This document shows positions 17,912 through 26,380 of a stretch of 64,000 bases of DNA, piece by piece; position 1 is the first letter of the stretch, and each line of letters opens with the position of its first letter. Source of the DNA: Opitutia bacterium (lineage in GTDB: Bacteria > Verrucomicrobiota > Verrucomicrobiia > Opitutales > Opitutaceae); the NCBI GenBank assembly GCA_016187945.1, contig JACPIT010000013.1, positions 124,001 to 188,000 of the forward strand, written 5' to 3'. The translations under genes and the position numbers were made by a program. The notes below the pieces were generated by a model. It was given only the letters and a program-made list of their open reading frames with translations. It was not told where the DNA came from and made no database searches.

Positions 17912-18837
17912 AGCATCTCACGATCGTCAGCGGCTGCTACAACGAGGCGTCCAATCTCCCCGAGTTTCTGCGCCGCGTTTGGGCCGTGACCGCCCGCTTT
18001 CCCGACTTCCAGTGGAACGTGCTCCTCATCGACAACGCTTCCACCGACGACTCGGAAAAAATCCTGCGTGCAGCCGCCGCCGCCGAGCCGCGCCTGAAGG
18101 TCATTTTCAACGCCCGCAACTTCGGCCACATCCGCTCGCCCTACCATGGCATCCTGCAGGCGCCGGGCGACGCGGTGATCTTCCTCGCCTCCGACCTCCA
18201 GGATCCGCCCGAGTTGATCGAGCAGTTCATTCCGCTATGGGAAAAGGGCGCGCAGGTCGTCGCCGCGGTGAAAAACGAGAGCGAGGAATCCCCGCTGTTT
18301 TTCCTCGTCCGCAAAATCTACTACCGCCTCGTCGCGCGGCTCGCCGATGTCGACCTGCTGCGCAACTTCACCGGTTTCGGCCTCTACGACCGGCGGCTCG
18401 TCGAATACCTGCGCGCGAGCGAGGATCCTTATCCGTATCTGCGCGGGCAGATTTCCGAGATCGGACTTCCCGTCACCCGTGTGCCGTTCGTGCAGCCCCG
18501 CCGCAAACGCGGTTTTTCGAAGAACAATTTCTACACGCTCTACGACATCGCGATGCTCGGCTTCACCAATCACACGAAGGTGCCGCTGCGCCTCGCGACG
18601 ATCGCCGGGTTCACGATGGCGCTCTTCTGCTTTGGAGTGAGCCTCGGCTACTTGATCTACAAGCTGCTAAACTGGGAAAGTTTTCAGCTCGGACTCGCGC
18701 CGATTGTGGTCGGGTTGTTCTTCATCGGCTCGGTGCAGCTCTTCTTCATCGGCGTGCTCGGCGAATACATCGGCGCGATCCACACCAAGGTCACGAAGCG
18801 TCCGCTCGTCGTCGAGCGCGAGCGCCTAAACTTCTGA
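17908..18837 (+). CDS. GT2 family polyprenyl-phosphate glycosyltransferase (GtrB-like)
   Basis: A 309-residue GT2 enzyme with two C-terminal membrane spans and the closing GVLGEYIGAIHTKV signature. N-terminal features are VSGCYNEASNL and IDNAST at 41-46. The metal-site region reads LASDLQDPPE at 93-102, where the first Asp of the usual DAD is Ala; the Asp that normally aligns with the metal-coordinating residue (96) is kept. Coupled by ATGA overlap to the membrane protein upstream. Probably loads a sugar onto undecaprenyl phosphate for that partner. Confidence 0.85.
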   Translation: MKHLTIVSGCYNEASNLPEFLRRVWAVTARFPDFQWNVLLIDNASTDDSEKILRAAAAAEPRLKVIFNARNFGHIRSPYHGILQAPGDAVIFLASDLQDPPELIEQFIPLWEKGAQVVAAVKNESEESPLFFLVRKIYYRLVARLADVDLLRNFTGFGLYDRRLVEYLRASEDPYPYLRGQISEIGLPVTRVPFVQPRRKRGFSKNNFYTLYDIAMLGFTNHTKVPLRLATIAGFTMALFCFGVSLGYLIYKLLNWESFQLGLAPIVVGLFFIGSVQLFFIGVLGEYIGAIHTKVTKRPLVVERERLNF

Positions 18838-18856
18838 ACTGCGCGACCCGGCCGGC

Positions 18857-20650
18857 TCAGCGCATTTCCTGCGCTAGCTGTTCCGGCGAAAGGAGGGGAT
18901 ACATCTCGTGCAGCGGCTTGGACTGCATCCGGCCGTCCTCGAGCCGCACCGAGGTCACACAGGGCACGAAGTCCTGTTGCTCGCCGGTGAATACCTCGCA
19001 CAGCACCGGACCCTCGTGCGCGAGGAACCGCTGCATCAGGCCGCTCAGTTCGCTCCGTTTCGCCGTCGTCAAGTGGGGCAATCCGTAGGCCGCGCACAGC
19101 TTCGGCAGGTCCGGGAAACTCAGGCCGGATTTCACGGTGGTGCCGGAGTAATGCCCGCCGAAATAATTCCGCTGGGTGTTGGCGATGCACGAGTAGCCGT
19201 GGTTGTTAATGACGAGAATCTTGGCGTTCAGCTTGTGGTGCACGATCACCCCGAGTTCGTGGATGTTCGTCTGCAAGGAGCCGTCGCCCGTGATGCCCAC
19301 GATCGTGCGCCCGGGAGCGCCCAAGCAGGCACCCGTTACCGCCGGCAACGTGTAGCCCATCTGGGCCAGCGCGCCGCTGAAGATCAGCCGCTGGCCGGGC
19401 TTGCTGCGAAACGCCTGGCCCGTGATGAAGAACGCGCAGCCGGCGTCGGCGATGATGGTCTCCTCGCCCCGACACGCATCGGAGAGCTGGTCGATCACGT
19501 CGTAATAATTCAGGTCGTCATCGCCGCGCCGATGCGCCTCGGCCGCCACCGGGTAGGTCTTTTTCCACCGCTGCGTGCGCGCCGTCCATGCCGCGCCTCC
19601 GAACCGGAGGTCGCGCGTGGTCGCGATCTCGTTCGCCGCGCGAATGAAGGCGCCGACGCAGGACCGGATCTTCGTCTGGATGCCCACCCGGGTGCTGTCG
19701 AGGACGGGCTGGTCGGGATCCACGTGGATTTTCCGCGCGGCGGGCGCGAAGTCCGCGAGTTCGTAGCCTGTCATCTGTGCCCGCACGCTCGAGCCGACGA
19801 TCAACACGACGTCTGCCGTCTGGATGCTGAAATTCCCTGCGCGGTCGCCTTTGACTCCGGGGTGGCCGATGTAGAGCGGATGGTCGTGCGGGATCAGGTC
19901 GGCCGCCATCGGCGTCGTAACGACCGGGATGCCGAGCTTCTCGACCAGCCGCAAAAATCCAGCCGCTTCCTTGGCGCAGCGGATACCGTGGCCAGCGAAG
20001 ATGAGCGGTCGTTGCGCCGCCAGCAGGAGATCCAGCACCTCGCCGACCTCGGTCCGGCTCGCGACCGGCACCGCCGGCGGTGTCTCATCCCAAGGGCGAA
20101 GCGTGGCGGGGTCGATCGGCGCGCCCTGCACGTCCACCGGCACTTCGAAGTAAACCGGGCCGGGACGACCGGTCGTGGCGAGGTGATAGGCCTTCTCCAG
20201 CTCGAAGCGGACCCGTTGCGGATCCTTCAGGAAAACCGCATACTTGGTGACGGACTGGACGATCGGCACCATGTCGATTTCGAAAGTGCCCAACTGTCGG
20301 AGCCCCACCTGGCCCGTGCCCCGGATCGTGTCGGACACCTTCGCTTGGCCGGCGATAACGATCAGCGGCGACGAATCCTGGTAGGCGCTGACGATTCCGG
20401 TGATGGTGTTGGAAGCGCCCGGGCCGCTGGTGGCGTAGCACACCCCAATGGACTCGCGCTGGCGGCCATAAGCCTCCGCCGCGAAGGTGCACGCCTGCTC
20501 GTGGTGGTTACAGATATACTTGAGCTTCTTGCGCCGACTGAGGGCGTCCTGTAGATGCATCATGCCGCCGCCCGAAAGCATGAAGGCGCAGTCCACTCCC
20601 TTTTGCTCCAGAAATTCGGCGATGAAATCGCCAACGCGAATCGTGGCCAT
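18857..20650 (-). CDS. TPP-dependent acetolactate-synthase-like enzyme, YerE-like candidate
   Basis: A 597-residue enzyme of the acetohydroxyacid-synthase/pyruvate-oxidase type. The catalytic Glu of the N-terminal TPP domain is in NHHEQACTFAAEAYGR (Glu51). SGPGASNTITGIVSAYQDSS follows, and the C-terminal TPP motif runs from GDGS (about 455) to INNHG (about 483). It is the last gene of the CDP-sugar operon, eleven bases after the panB-like gene, with no regulatory ilvN/ilvH subunit nearby. Known context: in yersiniose A biosynthesis YerE, a TPP/FAD enzyme, adds the acetyl unit of pyruvate to C-4 of CDP-3,6-dideoxy-4-keto-glucose, the product of RfbF/G/H chemistry. I infer a similar ketol-type addition. 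Ordinary acetolactate synthesis is the alternative. Confidence 0.8.
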   Translation of the reverse strand: MATIRVGDFIAEFLEQKGVDCAFMLSGGGMMHLQDALSRRKKLKYICNHHEQACTFAAEAYGRQRESIGVCYATSGPGASNTITGIVSAYQDSSPLIVIAGQAKVSDTIRGTGQVGLRQLGTFEIDMVPIVQSVTKYAVFLKDPQRVRFELEKAYHLATTGRPGPVYFEVPVDVQGAPIDPATLRPWDETPPAVPVASRTEVGEVLDLLLAAQRPLIFAGHGIRCAKEAAGFLRLVEKLGIPVVTTPMAADLIPHDHPLYIGHPGVKGDRAGNFSIQTADVVLIVGSSVRAQMTGYELADFAPAARKIHVDPDQPVLDSTRVGIQTKIRSCVGAFIRAANEIATTRDLRFGGAAWTARTQRWKKTYPVAAEAHRRGDDDLNYYDVIDQLSDACRGEETIIADAGCAFFITGQAFRSKPGQRLIFSGALAQMGYTLPAVTGACLGAPGRTIVGITGDGSLQTNIHELGVIVHHKLNAKILVINNHGYSCIANTQRNYFGGHYSGTTVKSGLSFPDLPKLCAAYGLPHLTTAKRSELSGLMQRFLAHEGPVLCEVFTGEQQDFVPCVTSVRLEDGRMQSKPLHEMYPLLSPEQLAQEMR

Positions 20651-20661
20651 AGCGGATGGGC

Positions 20662-21525
20662 TTACTTCTTCCCGTGCTTCGCAACGATCTCGGCCAAGGC
20701 CTCGGGAGCGATCGGGTAGAGATGGTCCTTTGCCGGAAAGGCGCCGGACCTGACCTCGGCCGCGTAGCTTCGCAGCGCCTCGGTGATCAGCCTGCGACCT
20801 TCGAGATAGCGTTTGGCGAACTTCGGCTCGATGTCGCCCACGAACGTGCCGAGCACGTCGTGCATGATGAGCAGTTGGCCGTCGAGTTTGCCACCCGCGC
20901 CAATGCCGTAGACCGGGATGGACAGGGCGTCGCGGATCATGCCGGCCGGCTCATCGGGCATGGCTTCGAGCAGCAGGAACGACGCACCAGCCTCCTCGAC
21001 GGCCATCGCGTCGGCCAGCAGGCTGTCGTATTCCTTGAGATTCTTGCCGTAAACCTTGTAGCCCCCCTGCAGCGAGATGCTTTGCGGCGTCAGGCCGAGG
21101 TGCCCCATGACCGCGATGCCGGCATCCACGATTGCCTTGATGCGTCCGCACACCGCAATACCGCCCTCGAGTTTCACCGCCTCGCAACCGCCCTCGGCCA
21201 GAAAGCGGCTAGCATTGAGCACCGCCGATTCGTTGGAAAGCTGGTATGACATGAAGGGCATGTCGCCGATCAGCATCGCCGTCTTGACGCCGCGCGCGAC
21301 CGCCTTCGAAAACTGGAGCATCTCATCCATCGTCACCGGAAGAGTGTTCTTGTAGCCGAGCATCGTCATGCCGCCGCTATCCCCCACCAGGATCCAGTCC
21401 ATGCCGGCTTCATCGGCGAAAACCGCCGAAGGGTAGTCGTAGGCCGTGATCGCGGAGGCCGGGATACCCTTGCTCTTCAATTGGCGCAGGGCGCCGAGGT
21501 TCATCTTTTTTCGACCAGCGGTCAT
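20662..21525 (-). CDS. panB: 3-methyl-2-oxobutanoate hydroxymethyltransferase-like (PanB family)
   Basis: A 287-residue PanB-family enzyme that transfers a hydroxymethyl group from methylene-tetrahydrofolate to a 2-oxo acid. Metal ligands and active-site residues are present: Asp49 in VGDSGGM, Asp88 in IGDMPF, Lys118 and Glu120 in VKLEGG, Glu187 in LLLEAMP, plus MGHLGLTPQS. The loop VGDSGGM has Gly where most PanB have Leu. panC does not follow, and the gene sits inside a sugar operon between an SDR enzyme and a TPP enzyme. It may serve pantothenate synthesis, or it may make a hydroxymethylated 2-oxo acid as donor for the neighbouring TPP enzyme. Confidence 0.88.
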   Translation of the reverse strand: MTAGRKKMNLGALRQLKSKGIPASAITAYDYPSAVFADEAGMDWILVGDSGGMTMLGYKNTLPVTMDEMLQFSKAVARGVKTAMLIGDMPFMSYQLSNESAVLNASRFLAEGGCEAVKLEGGIAVCGRIKAIVDAGIAVMGHLGLTPQSISLQGGYKVYGKNLKEYDSLLADAMAVEEAGASFLLLEAMPDEPAGMIRDALSIPVYGIGAGGKLDGQLLIMHDVLGTFVGDIEPKFAKRYLEGRRLITEALRSYAAEVRSGAFPAKDHLYPIAPEALAEIVAKHGKK

Positions 21526-21644
21526 GGGCTTGTGGGACTTTTCGTCCGGCAGCCAGACGACAGGCCATTAATTCCCAATCCGCACGGACAGGACAAGGGG
21601 AATAACCGGCACACCGGGTCCGGCGCGGTCTTAAAACGTCGTTT

Positions 21645-22673
21645 TTACCGGTGCCAGGCCGCCGTGCGTCTGAGCGCATCGTCGAGGGGAATCCGCGCTT
21701 GCAGCCCCAATTCCTGTCCGGCGCGACGCACCGACGGCACATAACGCATCGGCACTGCTCCAGGCACTGCGTGTCGCGCGATCCTGATCGTCGCGCCCGG
21801 CGCGATCGTCGCGCGCACGCGATCTGCCGTCTCGGCGATCGTCAGCGCGTCGCCGGAACCCACGTTGTAGGCTCGGCCGTTTTCCGCGCGGAACAGCAAC
21901 GTCCAGAGCCACACCGCCAGGTCAGCAGCATATAGATAGCTGCGCTGCGGCGTGCCGTCACCCGCCACCTGGATCGGCCCGCCGCACAGCGCATCGCCAA
22001 TGAAATTGCCAACGGCAAAATGCGCGTCGAGCGGGAGGTGCGGGCCGACGAAGGCGAAACAGCGGGCGATCTTCACTTCGAATCCGCCAGCGGACGCGCG
22101 TTCGCGGCACAACTCCTCGCCGGCCAACTTTCCCTGGCCGTAACCCGTGACCGGACACGCCGGCATCTCCTCTGGAATATGCGTCACCTCCACGGGCTGG
22201 ACGCCATATACCGCACCGGAACTCGTCAGGAGAAATTTGCGCGCACCGGTTTGCGCGGCGAAATCCAACACGCGGCGTGTGCCGTCAACAATGGCGGACC
22301 TGACCGGTTCGGGATCGGCGCCGGCCGGCGCGACGACGGTGTCGCCCGCGGCGTGGACGACGTAAGGGAACCGGCCGATCGGGAACGGAAACGATTTCAC
22401 GTCGCCGGCGACAAATTCCAAATCGCCGCGCGTCGCCAGATGCGGCGCTTTGCGCGCGAATGCTTCCGGGCTCCGCGACAACACCGTCGCCCGCATCCCG
22501 AGCCGCCACGTGTCGTTCGCCCGCGCGAAACTCTCCAGCAGCCACATGCCGAAGAAACCCGTGCCGCCGGTGATGAAGAACCGCGCGCCAGCCGCGCCGC
22601 GCCAGAGTTCGCGAGTGTGCGCCAGCACGTGCTCGAGATCCTCGTCGGGCAGCGGTGGCAGCGGCGCGGTCAT
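21645..22673 (-). CDS. NAD(P)-dependent sugar epimerase/dehydratase/reductase (extended SDR)
   Basis: A 342-residue extended SDR. The nucleotide-binding glycine motif FITGGTGFFG is at 33-42, SSGAVYG at 151-157 and the catalytic Y178..K182 in GYGQGKLAG. It starts by ATGA overlap with rfbH. In this position it could reduce the keto group of the branched or unbranched CDP-3,6-dideoxy-4-keto sugar (a YerF-, paratose- or abequose-synthase-like role). The exact reaction cannot be told from sequence. A 119-base gap separates it from panB, the only sizeable gap in the operon. Confidence 0.85.
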   Translation of the reverse strand: MTAPLPPLPDEDLEHVLAHTRELWRGAAGARFFITGGTGFFGMWLLESFARANDTWRLGMRATVLSRSPEAFARKAPHLATRGDLEFVAGDVKSFPFPIGRFPYVVHAAGDTVVAPAGADPEPVRSAIVDGTRRVLDFAAQTGARKFLLTSSGAVYGVQPVEVTHIPEEMPACPVTGYGQGKLAGEELCRERASAGGFEVKIARCFAFVGPHLPLDAHFAVGNFIGDALCGGPIQVAGDGTPQRSYLYAADLAVWLWTLLFRAENGRAYNVGSGDALTIAETADRVRATIAPGATIRIARHAVPGAVPMRYVPSVRRAGQELGLQARIPLDDALRRTAAWHR

Positions 22674-24166
22674 GGCCGGGAGCGGACGAACTCGTGCAGC
22701 ACTTCGAGTTCGTAGGCGAGCATCGCCGGCGTCAGGCCGGGGAAAGTGCCGAGGAACAGCGCGCGCTCCATCAACTCGTCGGCACCGGTCATTTCGCCGG
22801 CAACGCGCAGCGCCTGCGGGCGCTCCCGACGCAACTGCACGAAGGCCGGTTGCCGCAGCAGATTTCCGCCGAACAGCCGGCGATGCCCGATCTTCCGCGC
22901 GTCGAGGTGCCGCGCGAGGTCGGTGCTCGTGAACGGCGCGTCCGCGCGCACCCGCAGCATGAAACCGAACCAGCTCGGGTCGGCGCGCGCGCCACTGTCG
23001 TCCCATTCGAACTCGCCGCGCTGCCAGCGGCGCGCGTGCGTCGGCAGCGTGAACTCGAAAAATCCCTCCAAGTCCGCGAGCCCGTCGCGGAGCGCCTGCC
23101 AGTGCCGCTTCCGCGCGATCGTGAAGCCGGGCAGCTTCCGCAATTGCGCGCGCCCGATCGCCGCCTGCAGGTCGAGCGGTTTCAGGTTATAGCCGAGATG
23201 GCTGTAGATGTATTTGTGGTCGTAGCCGCGCGGCAGTTCGCCGAGCTGCCACTGGAAACGCTTGCCGCACGTGTCGTCCTTGCCGCTCGCGCACCAGCAG
23301 TCGCGCCCCCAGTCGCGGAAGCTCTCCGCGTAGGTCTTCAGTGGCGGACGCTGCACGATGTTGACCGCACCACCTTCGCCCATCGTCAGGTGATGCGGCG
23401 GATAAAACGACTGCGTCGAGAGATCGCCCCAAGTTCCGGTGTAGCGCGTGATGTGCACGCCGTCCGACGGCAGCCCAGGCGAGTTCTCCGAGAAACCCAG
23501 CGCCTGCGCGCGCTCGCGCGGGAGCGAGTAGGTCGACCCGAGCGCGTCGCAGTTGTCCTCGATCAGCCACAAGTCGTGCCGCCGGCAAAACTCCAGCACC
23601 GCGCCGAGGTCGAACGGATTGCCCAGCGTGTGGGCCATCATCACCGCTTTTGTGCGGCCGGCGGCGAAGGCCGATTCGAGTTGGTCGACGCGCACGTTGC
23701 CGGTGACGGGATCGTTGTCGATGAACACCGGCACCGCACCGCATTGAATGATCGGCGCCACCGTAGTCGGAAAACCGGCCGCCACCGTGATCACCTCGTC
23801 GTCCGGCAGGAGTCGTCGCGCGGCGGGCAGCTTCGGCGAAGTCAGCGTGGCGACGGCAACGAGATTGGCCGACGAGCCGGAGTTCACGAGCAACGTGTGC
23901 TTCACGCCCAAGCCGGCGGCGAACTCCCGCTCGAATGCCTCGCCTTCGGGGCCGAGCGTCAGCCAGAAATCGAGCGCGGAGCCGACCGCCGCCGTCACTT
24001 CCTCGGCGTCGAACACGCGCGCCGCGTAGGGCACCGGAGTCGTCCCGGGCACGAACGGCGCGTCGTTCTCCTCGCTCGGGCGATTCGCGCCGTGCTGGAG
24101 TGCGGCGAATTCCCGCGTGAGTCGCAGGATCTCGGCTTTGAGCGCTTCGGCGGACGGTTTAGTCAT
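22670..24166 (-). CDS. rfbH: CDP-4-keto-6-deoxy-glucose 3-dehydrase (E1, RfbH)
   Basis: A 498-residue PLP enzyme that, with an iron-sulfur reductase, removes the C-3 hydroxyl from CDP-4-keto-6-deoxyglucose. The PLP lysine of aminotransferases is replaced by His258 in SFYPPHHLTMGEGG, the E1 hallmark. The [2Fe-2S] ligands fit C290-W-C292-x7-C300 with Cys206 upstream. In the known enzyme the first two cysteines are 57 residues apart; here 83 residues intervene, so about 26 residues (roughly 216-241, LPRERAQALGFSENSPGL...) appear inserted. This explains the length above the usual 440 or so. ATG at 24166 overlaps rfbG by eight bases. No reductase (E3, ascD/ddhD-like) is encoded in the window. Confidence 0.93.
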   Translation of the reverse strand: MTKPSAEALKAEILRLTREFAALQHGANRPSEENDAPFVPGTTPVPYAARVFDAEEVTAAVGSALDFWLTLGPEGEAFEREFAAGLGVKHTLLVNSGSSANLVAVATLTSPKLPAARRLLPDDEVITVAAGFPTTVAPIIQCGAVPVFIDNDPVTGNVRVDQLESAFAAGRTKAVMMAHTLGNPFDLGAVLEFCRRHDLWLIEDNCDALGSTYSLPRERAQALGFSENSPGLPSDGVHITRYTGTWGDLSTQSFYPPHHLTMGEGGAVNIVQRPPLKTYAESFRDWGRDCWCASGKDDTCGKRFQWQLGELPRGYDHKYIYSHLGYNLKPLDLQAAIGRAQLRKLPGFTIARKRHWQALRDGLADLEGFFEFTLPTHARRWQRGEFEWDDSGARADPSWFGFMLRVRADAPFTSTDLARHLDARKIGHRRLFGGNLLRQPAFVQLRRERPQALRVAGEMTGADELMERALFLGTFPGLTPAMLAYELEVLHEFVRSRP

Positions 24167-25286
24167 GAGCCCACTCCACGCGGTTACTGCGCGCCGCTTC
24201 GACATACTCGTCGATCTGCCGGCGCGTCGCCGTCCCGGCGGCGGATGGCTCCGCGGCGACCTCGCGATACCACGCCGCCGTGTGCGCGATCGTCGTTTCA
24301 AAATCCCACACCGGTCGCCACCCGAGGACGCGTCGCGCCCGCTCGACGTCCAAGCCGAGCTGCGCCGCCTCGTGCACCGCGCCGGGTTCACTGCGTTCCT
24401 CCGCGCGCCCCGGCCAGTGTTTCAAGAATTCCGCAACCAGCGCGGCTACTGGACGCGCCGCGTCGGCTTCCGGGCCGAAGTTGAACGCCGCCCAATCGCC
24501 CCCGTCCGCTCCGACGCCGCGCAATCGTGCCGCAAGCCAGAGATAACCCGCGAGCGGCTCGAGCACGTGCTGCCAGGGGCGCGTAGCGTGCGGATTGCGC
24601 ACCGCCACCGGCGCGGCGCGCTGCAACGCCCGCACGCAGTCGGGCACGATGCGATCGAGCGCCCAATCGCCCCCGCCGACGACGTTGCCGGCGCGCGCGG
24701 CGACGACTCGCACCGGCGAGTCCGCCGTCGCAAAATACGAGCGACGGTAAGCGGCCACTGCCATCTCCGCCGCCGCCTTCGAAGCGCTGTAGGGATCGTG
24801 CCCGCCGAGCGGCTCGTCTTCGCGGTAGCGATGCGGCCGGCCGTGATTTTCGTAGACCTTGTCGGTCGTCGCCACGACCACGGTGGACGGACGACCCGCG
24901 GCGCGCACGGCTTCGAGCACGTTGATCGTGCCCATGACGTTCGTCGAAAACGTCTCCACCGGGTCCGCATACGACCGCCGCACGAGCGGCTGCGCCGCGA
25001 GGTGGAACACAAACTCCGGCTGCGCCGCCTCGATCGCCGCGCGCACCGCGGCGGCATCGCGCACGTCTCCGCGCCGGTCGCTCACGCGCGCGGCGAGCCC
25101 CAGTTGCTCGAACAAAGCCGGCTGCGTCGGCAACGCCGGCAGCGCGAGGCCCGCGACGTCGGCGCCGAGAGCCAGCAGCCATTCGCACAGCCACGCGCCT
25201 TTGAATCCCGTGTGTCCGGTCACGAGCACGCGCCGCGCGGCGAACGCGCCCCCGAAGGCCGCCCGAGTTGGGTTCGCAACGTTCAC
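24159..25286 (-). CDS. rfbG: CDP-glucose 4,6-dehydratase
   Basis: A 375-residue extended SDR that turns CDP-glucose into CDP-4-keto-6-deoxyglucose. NAD-binding VTGHTGFKGAW is at 22-32; ATTDKVYENHG is at 139-149 and the catalytic Y166..K170 is in DPYSASK. FKGAW and DKVYEN are characteristic of CDP- rather than dTDP-glucose dehydratases. GTG at 25286 overlaps the rfbF stop as GTGA. Confidence 0.94.
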   Translation of the reverse strand: MNVANPTRAAFGGAFAARRVLVTGHTGFKGAWLCEWLLALGADVAGLALPALPTQPALFEQLGLAARVSDRRGDVRDAAAVRAAIEAAQPEFVFHLAAQPLVRRSYADPVETFSTNVMGTINVLEAVRAAGRPSTVVVATTDKVYENHGRPHRYREDEPLGGHDPYSASKAAAEMAVAAYRRSYFATADSPVRVVAARAGNVVGGGDWALDRIVPDCVRALQRAAPVAVRNPHATRPWQHVLEPLAGYLWLAARLRGVGADGGDWAAFNFGPEADAARPVAALVAEFLKHWPGRAEERSEPGAVHEAAQLGLDVERARRVLGWRPVWDFETTIAHTAAWYREVAAEPSAAGTATRRQIDEYVEAARSNRVEWAHD

Positions 25287-26065
25287 CAGACTTTCCACGG
25301 CGCGCGGCCCTCCGCCCAGAGCCGATTGAGGTGCTGCGTTTCCTGATAGGTGTCCATCGGCTGCCAGAAGCCCTCGTGACGATAGGCGTTCAACTGCCCG
25401 TCGCGCACGAGTGACTGCATCGGTTGTTGTTCGAGCATCACGTGCGGGTCGTCGGAGAGGTAGTCGAACAATTTGTGCTCGCAGACCATGAAGCCGCCGT
25501 TGACCTGCGCCTGCTCGAACTGAGGCTTCTCGATGAACGTCTGGATTTTTCCGTCCCGGGCGATGCGCAGCGCGCCGAAGCGGCCGGCCGGGTGCACCGC
25601 CGAGATTGTGCAAACCTTCCCCGCCGTCCGATGCGAGGCGGTGAGCGCGGCGAGGTCGATCGTCGCCAAGCCGTCGCCGTAGGTGAGCATGAACGGTTCG
25701 CCAGCGGGGATGTAGCGTTGGATGCGCTTCACGCGCGCCGCAGTCATCGTGTCTTCACCGGTGTTCGCGAGCGTCACGGTCCAGTTTTCCTCGGCGTGGC
25801 CGTCGTGCACTTGCAACCGATCGTTCTGCCCGAGGCTGAGCGTGACGTCGCAGGTGTTCCACAGGTAGTTGCGGAAATAGTCTTTGATCATCTCGCCCTT
25901 GTAGCCGAGGCAGAGCACGAAATCGCGGCAGCCGTGGTGCGCGTAGATTTTCATGATGTGCCACAGGATCGGCTGGCCTCCGATCGGCACCATGGGCTTC
26001 GGCCGGTATTCGGTTTCCTCGCGCAACCGGGTGCCTTTGCCACCGCAAAGTATCACGACTTTCAT
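25283..26065 (-). CDS. rfbF: Glucose-1-phosphate cytidylyltransferase
   Basis: A 260-residue enzyme forming CDP-glucose from CTP and glucose-1-phosphate. LCGGKGTRLREET is the nucleotidyltransferase signature; RPKPMVPIGGQPILWHIM and LGYKGEMIKDYF match RfbF closely. It is the first gene of the six-gene minus-strand operon. Confidence 0.95.
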   Translation of the reverse strand: MKVVILCGGKGTRLREETEYRPKPMVPIGGQPILWHIMKIYAHHGCRDFVLCLGYKGEMIKDYFRNYLWNTCDVTLSLGQNDRLQVHDGHAEENWTVTLANTGEDTMTAARVKRIQRYIPAGEPFMLTYGDGLATIDLAALTASHRTAGKVCTISAVHPAGRFGALRIARDGKIQTFIEKPQFEQAQVNGGFMVCEHKLFDYLSDDPHVMLEQQPMQSLVRDGQLNAYRHEGFWQPMDTYQETQHLNRLWAEGRAPWKVW

Positions 26066-26380
26066 CCGCTCAAGGAGGACAGATTTGATTTGGACTGCCC
26101 AACCAAATTTTCAGAACCGCGCCGCCGCCGCTGCCGTTGCGGCACGCCGCCGCGCCGTTTTACCCGGATTTGAAGCGCGAACGCCCGCACCCGGGCCTCG
26201 AGCCGTGCTCAGCCGGACTCATGCGGTCGCCCGCGAATTTCGCGAATTAGCGCGAATGAAAATCGTCGATCTCTGGGTCGATCGATCGGTGCGCTCGATT
26301 AAGCGGACGGGAGGGAGACTTGCCCTCTGAATTCGCGACAATTCGCGCCATTCGCGGGAGGTCCTCTGAATGAGCCGCGC
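26066..26380. other. Gap between rfbF and the porin gene
   Basis: These 315 bases hold no convincing gene. The rfbF promoter should lie at the left edge. Most of the rest is an inverted pair of CGCGAAT-unit repeats (26230-26358). Confidence 0.5.
26230..26358. repeat. Inverted pair of triple CGCGAAT units
   Basis: The left arm has CCCGCGAAT-TT-CGCGAAT-TAG-CGCGAAT. The right arm has the complementary ATTCGCG-ACA-ATTCGCG-CC-ATTCGCGGG. About 70 bases lie between. Same design as the elements at 28688-28746 (CGCGGAT units) and 32533-32594 (CACGGAT units). Confidence 0.75.
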
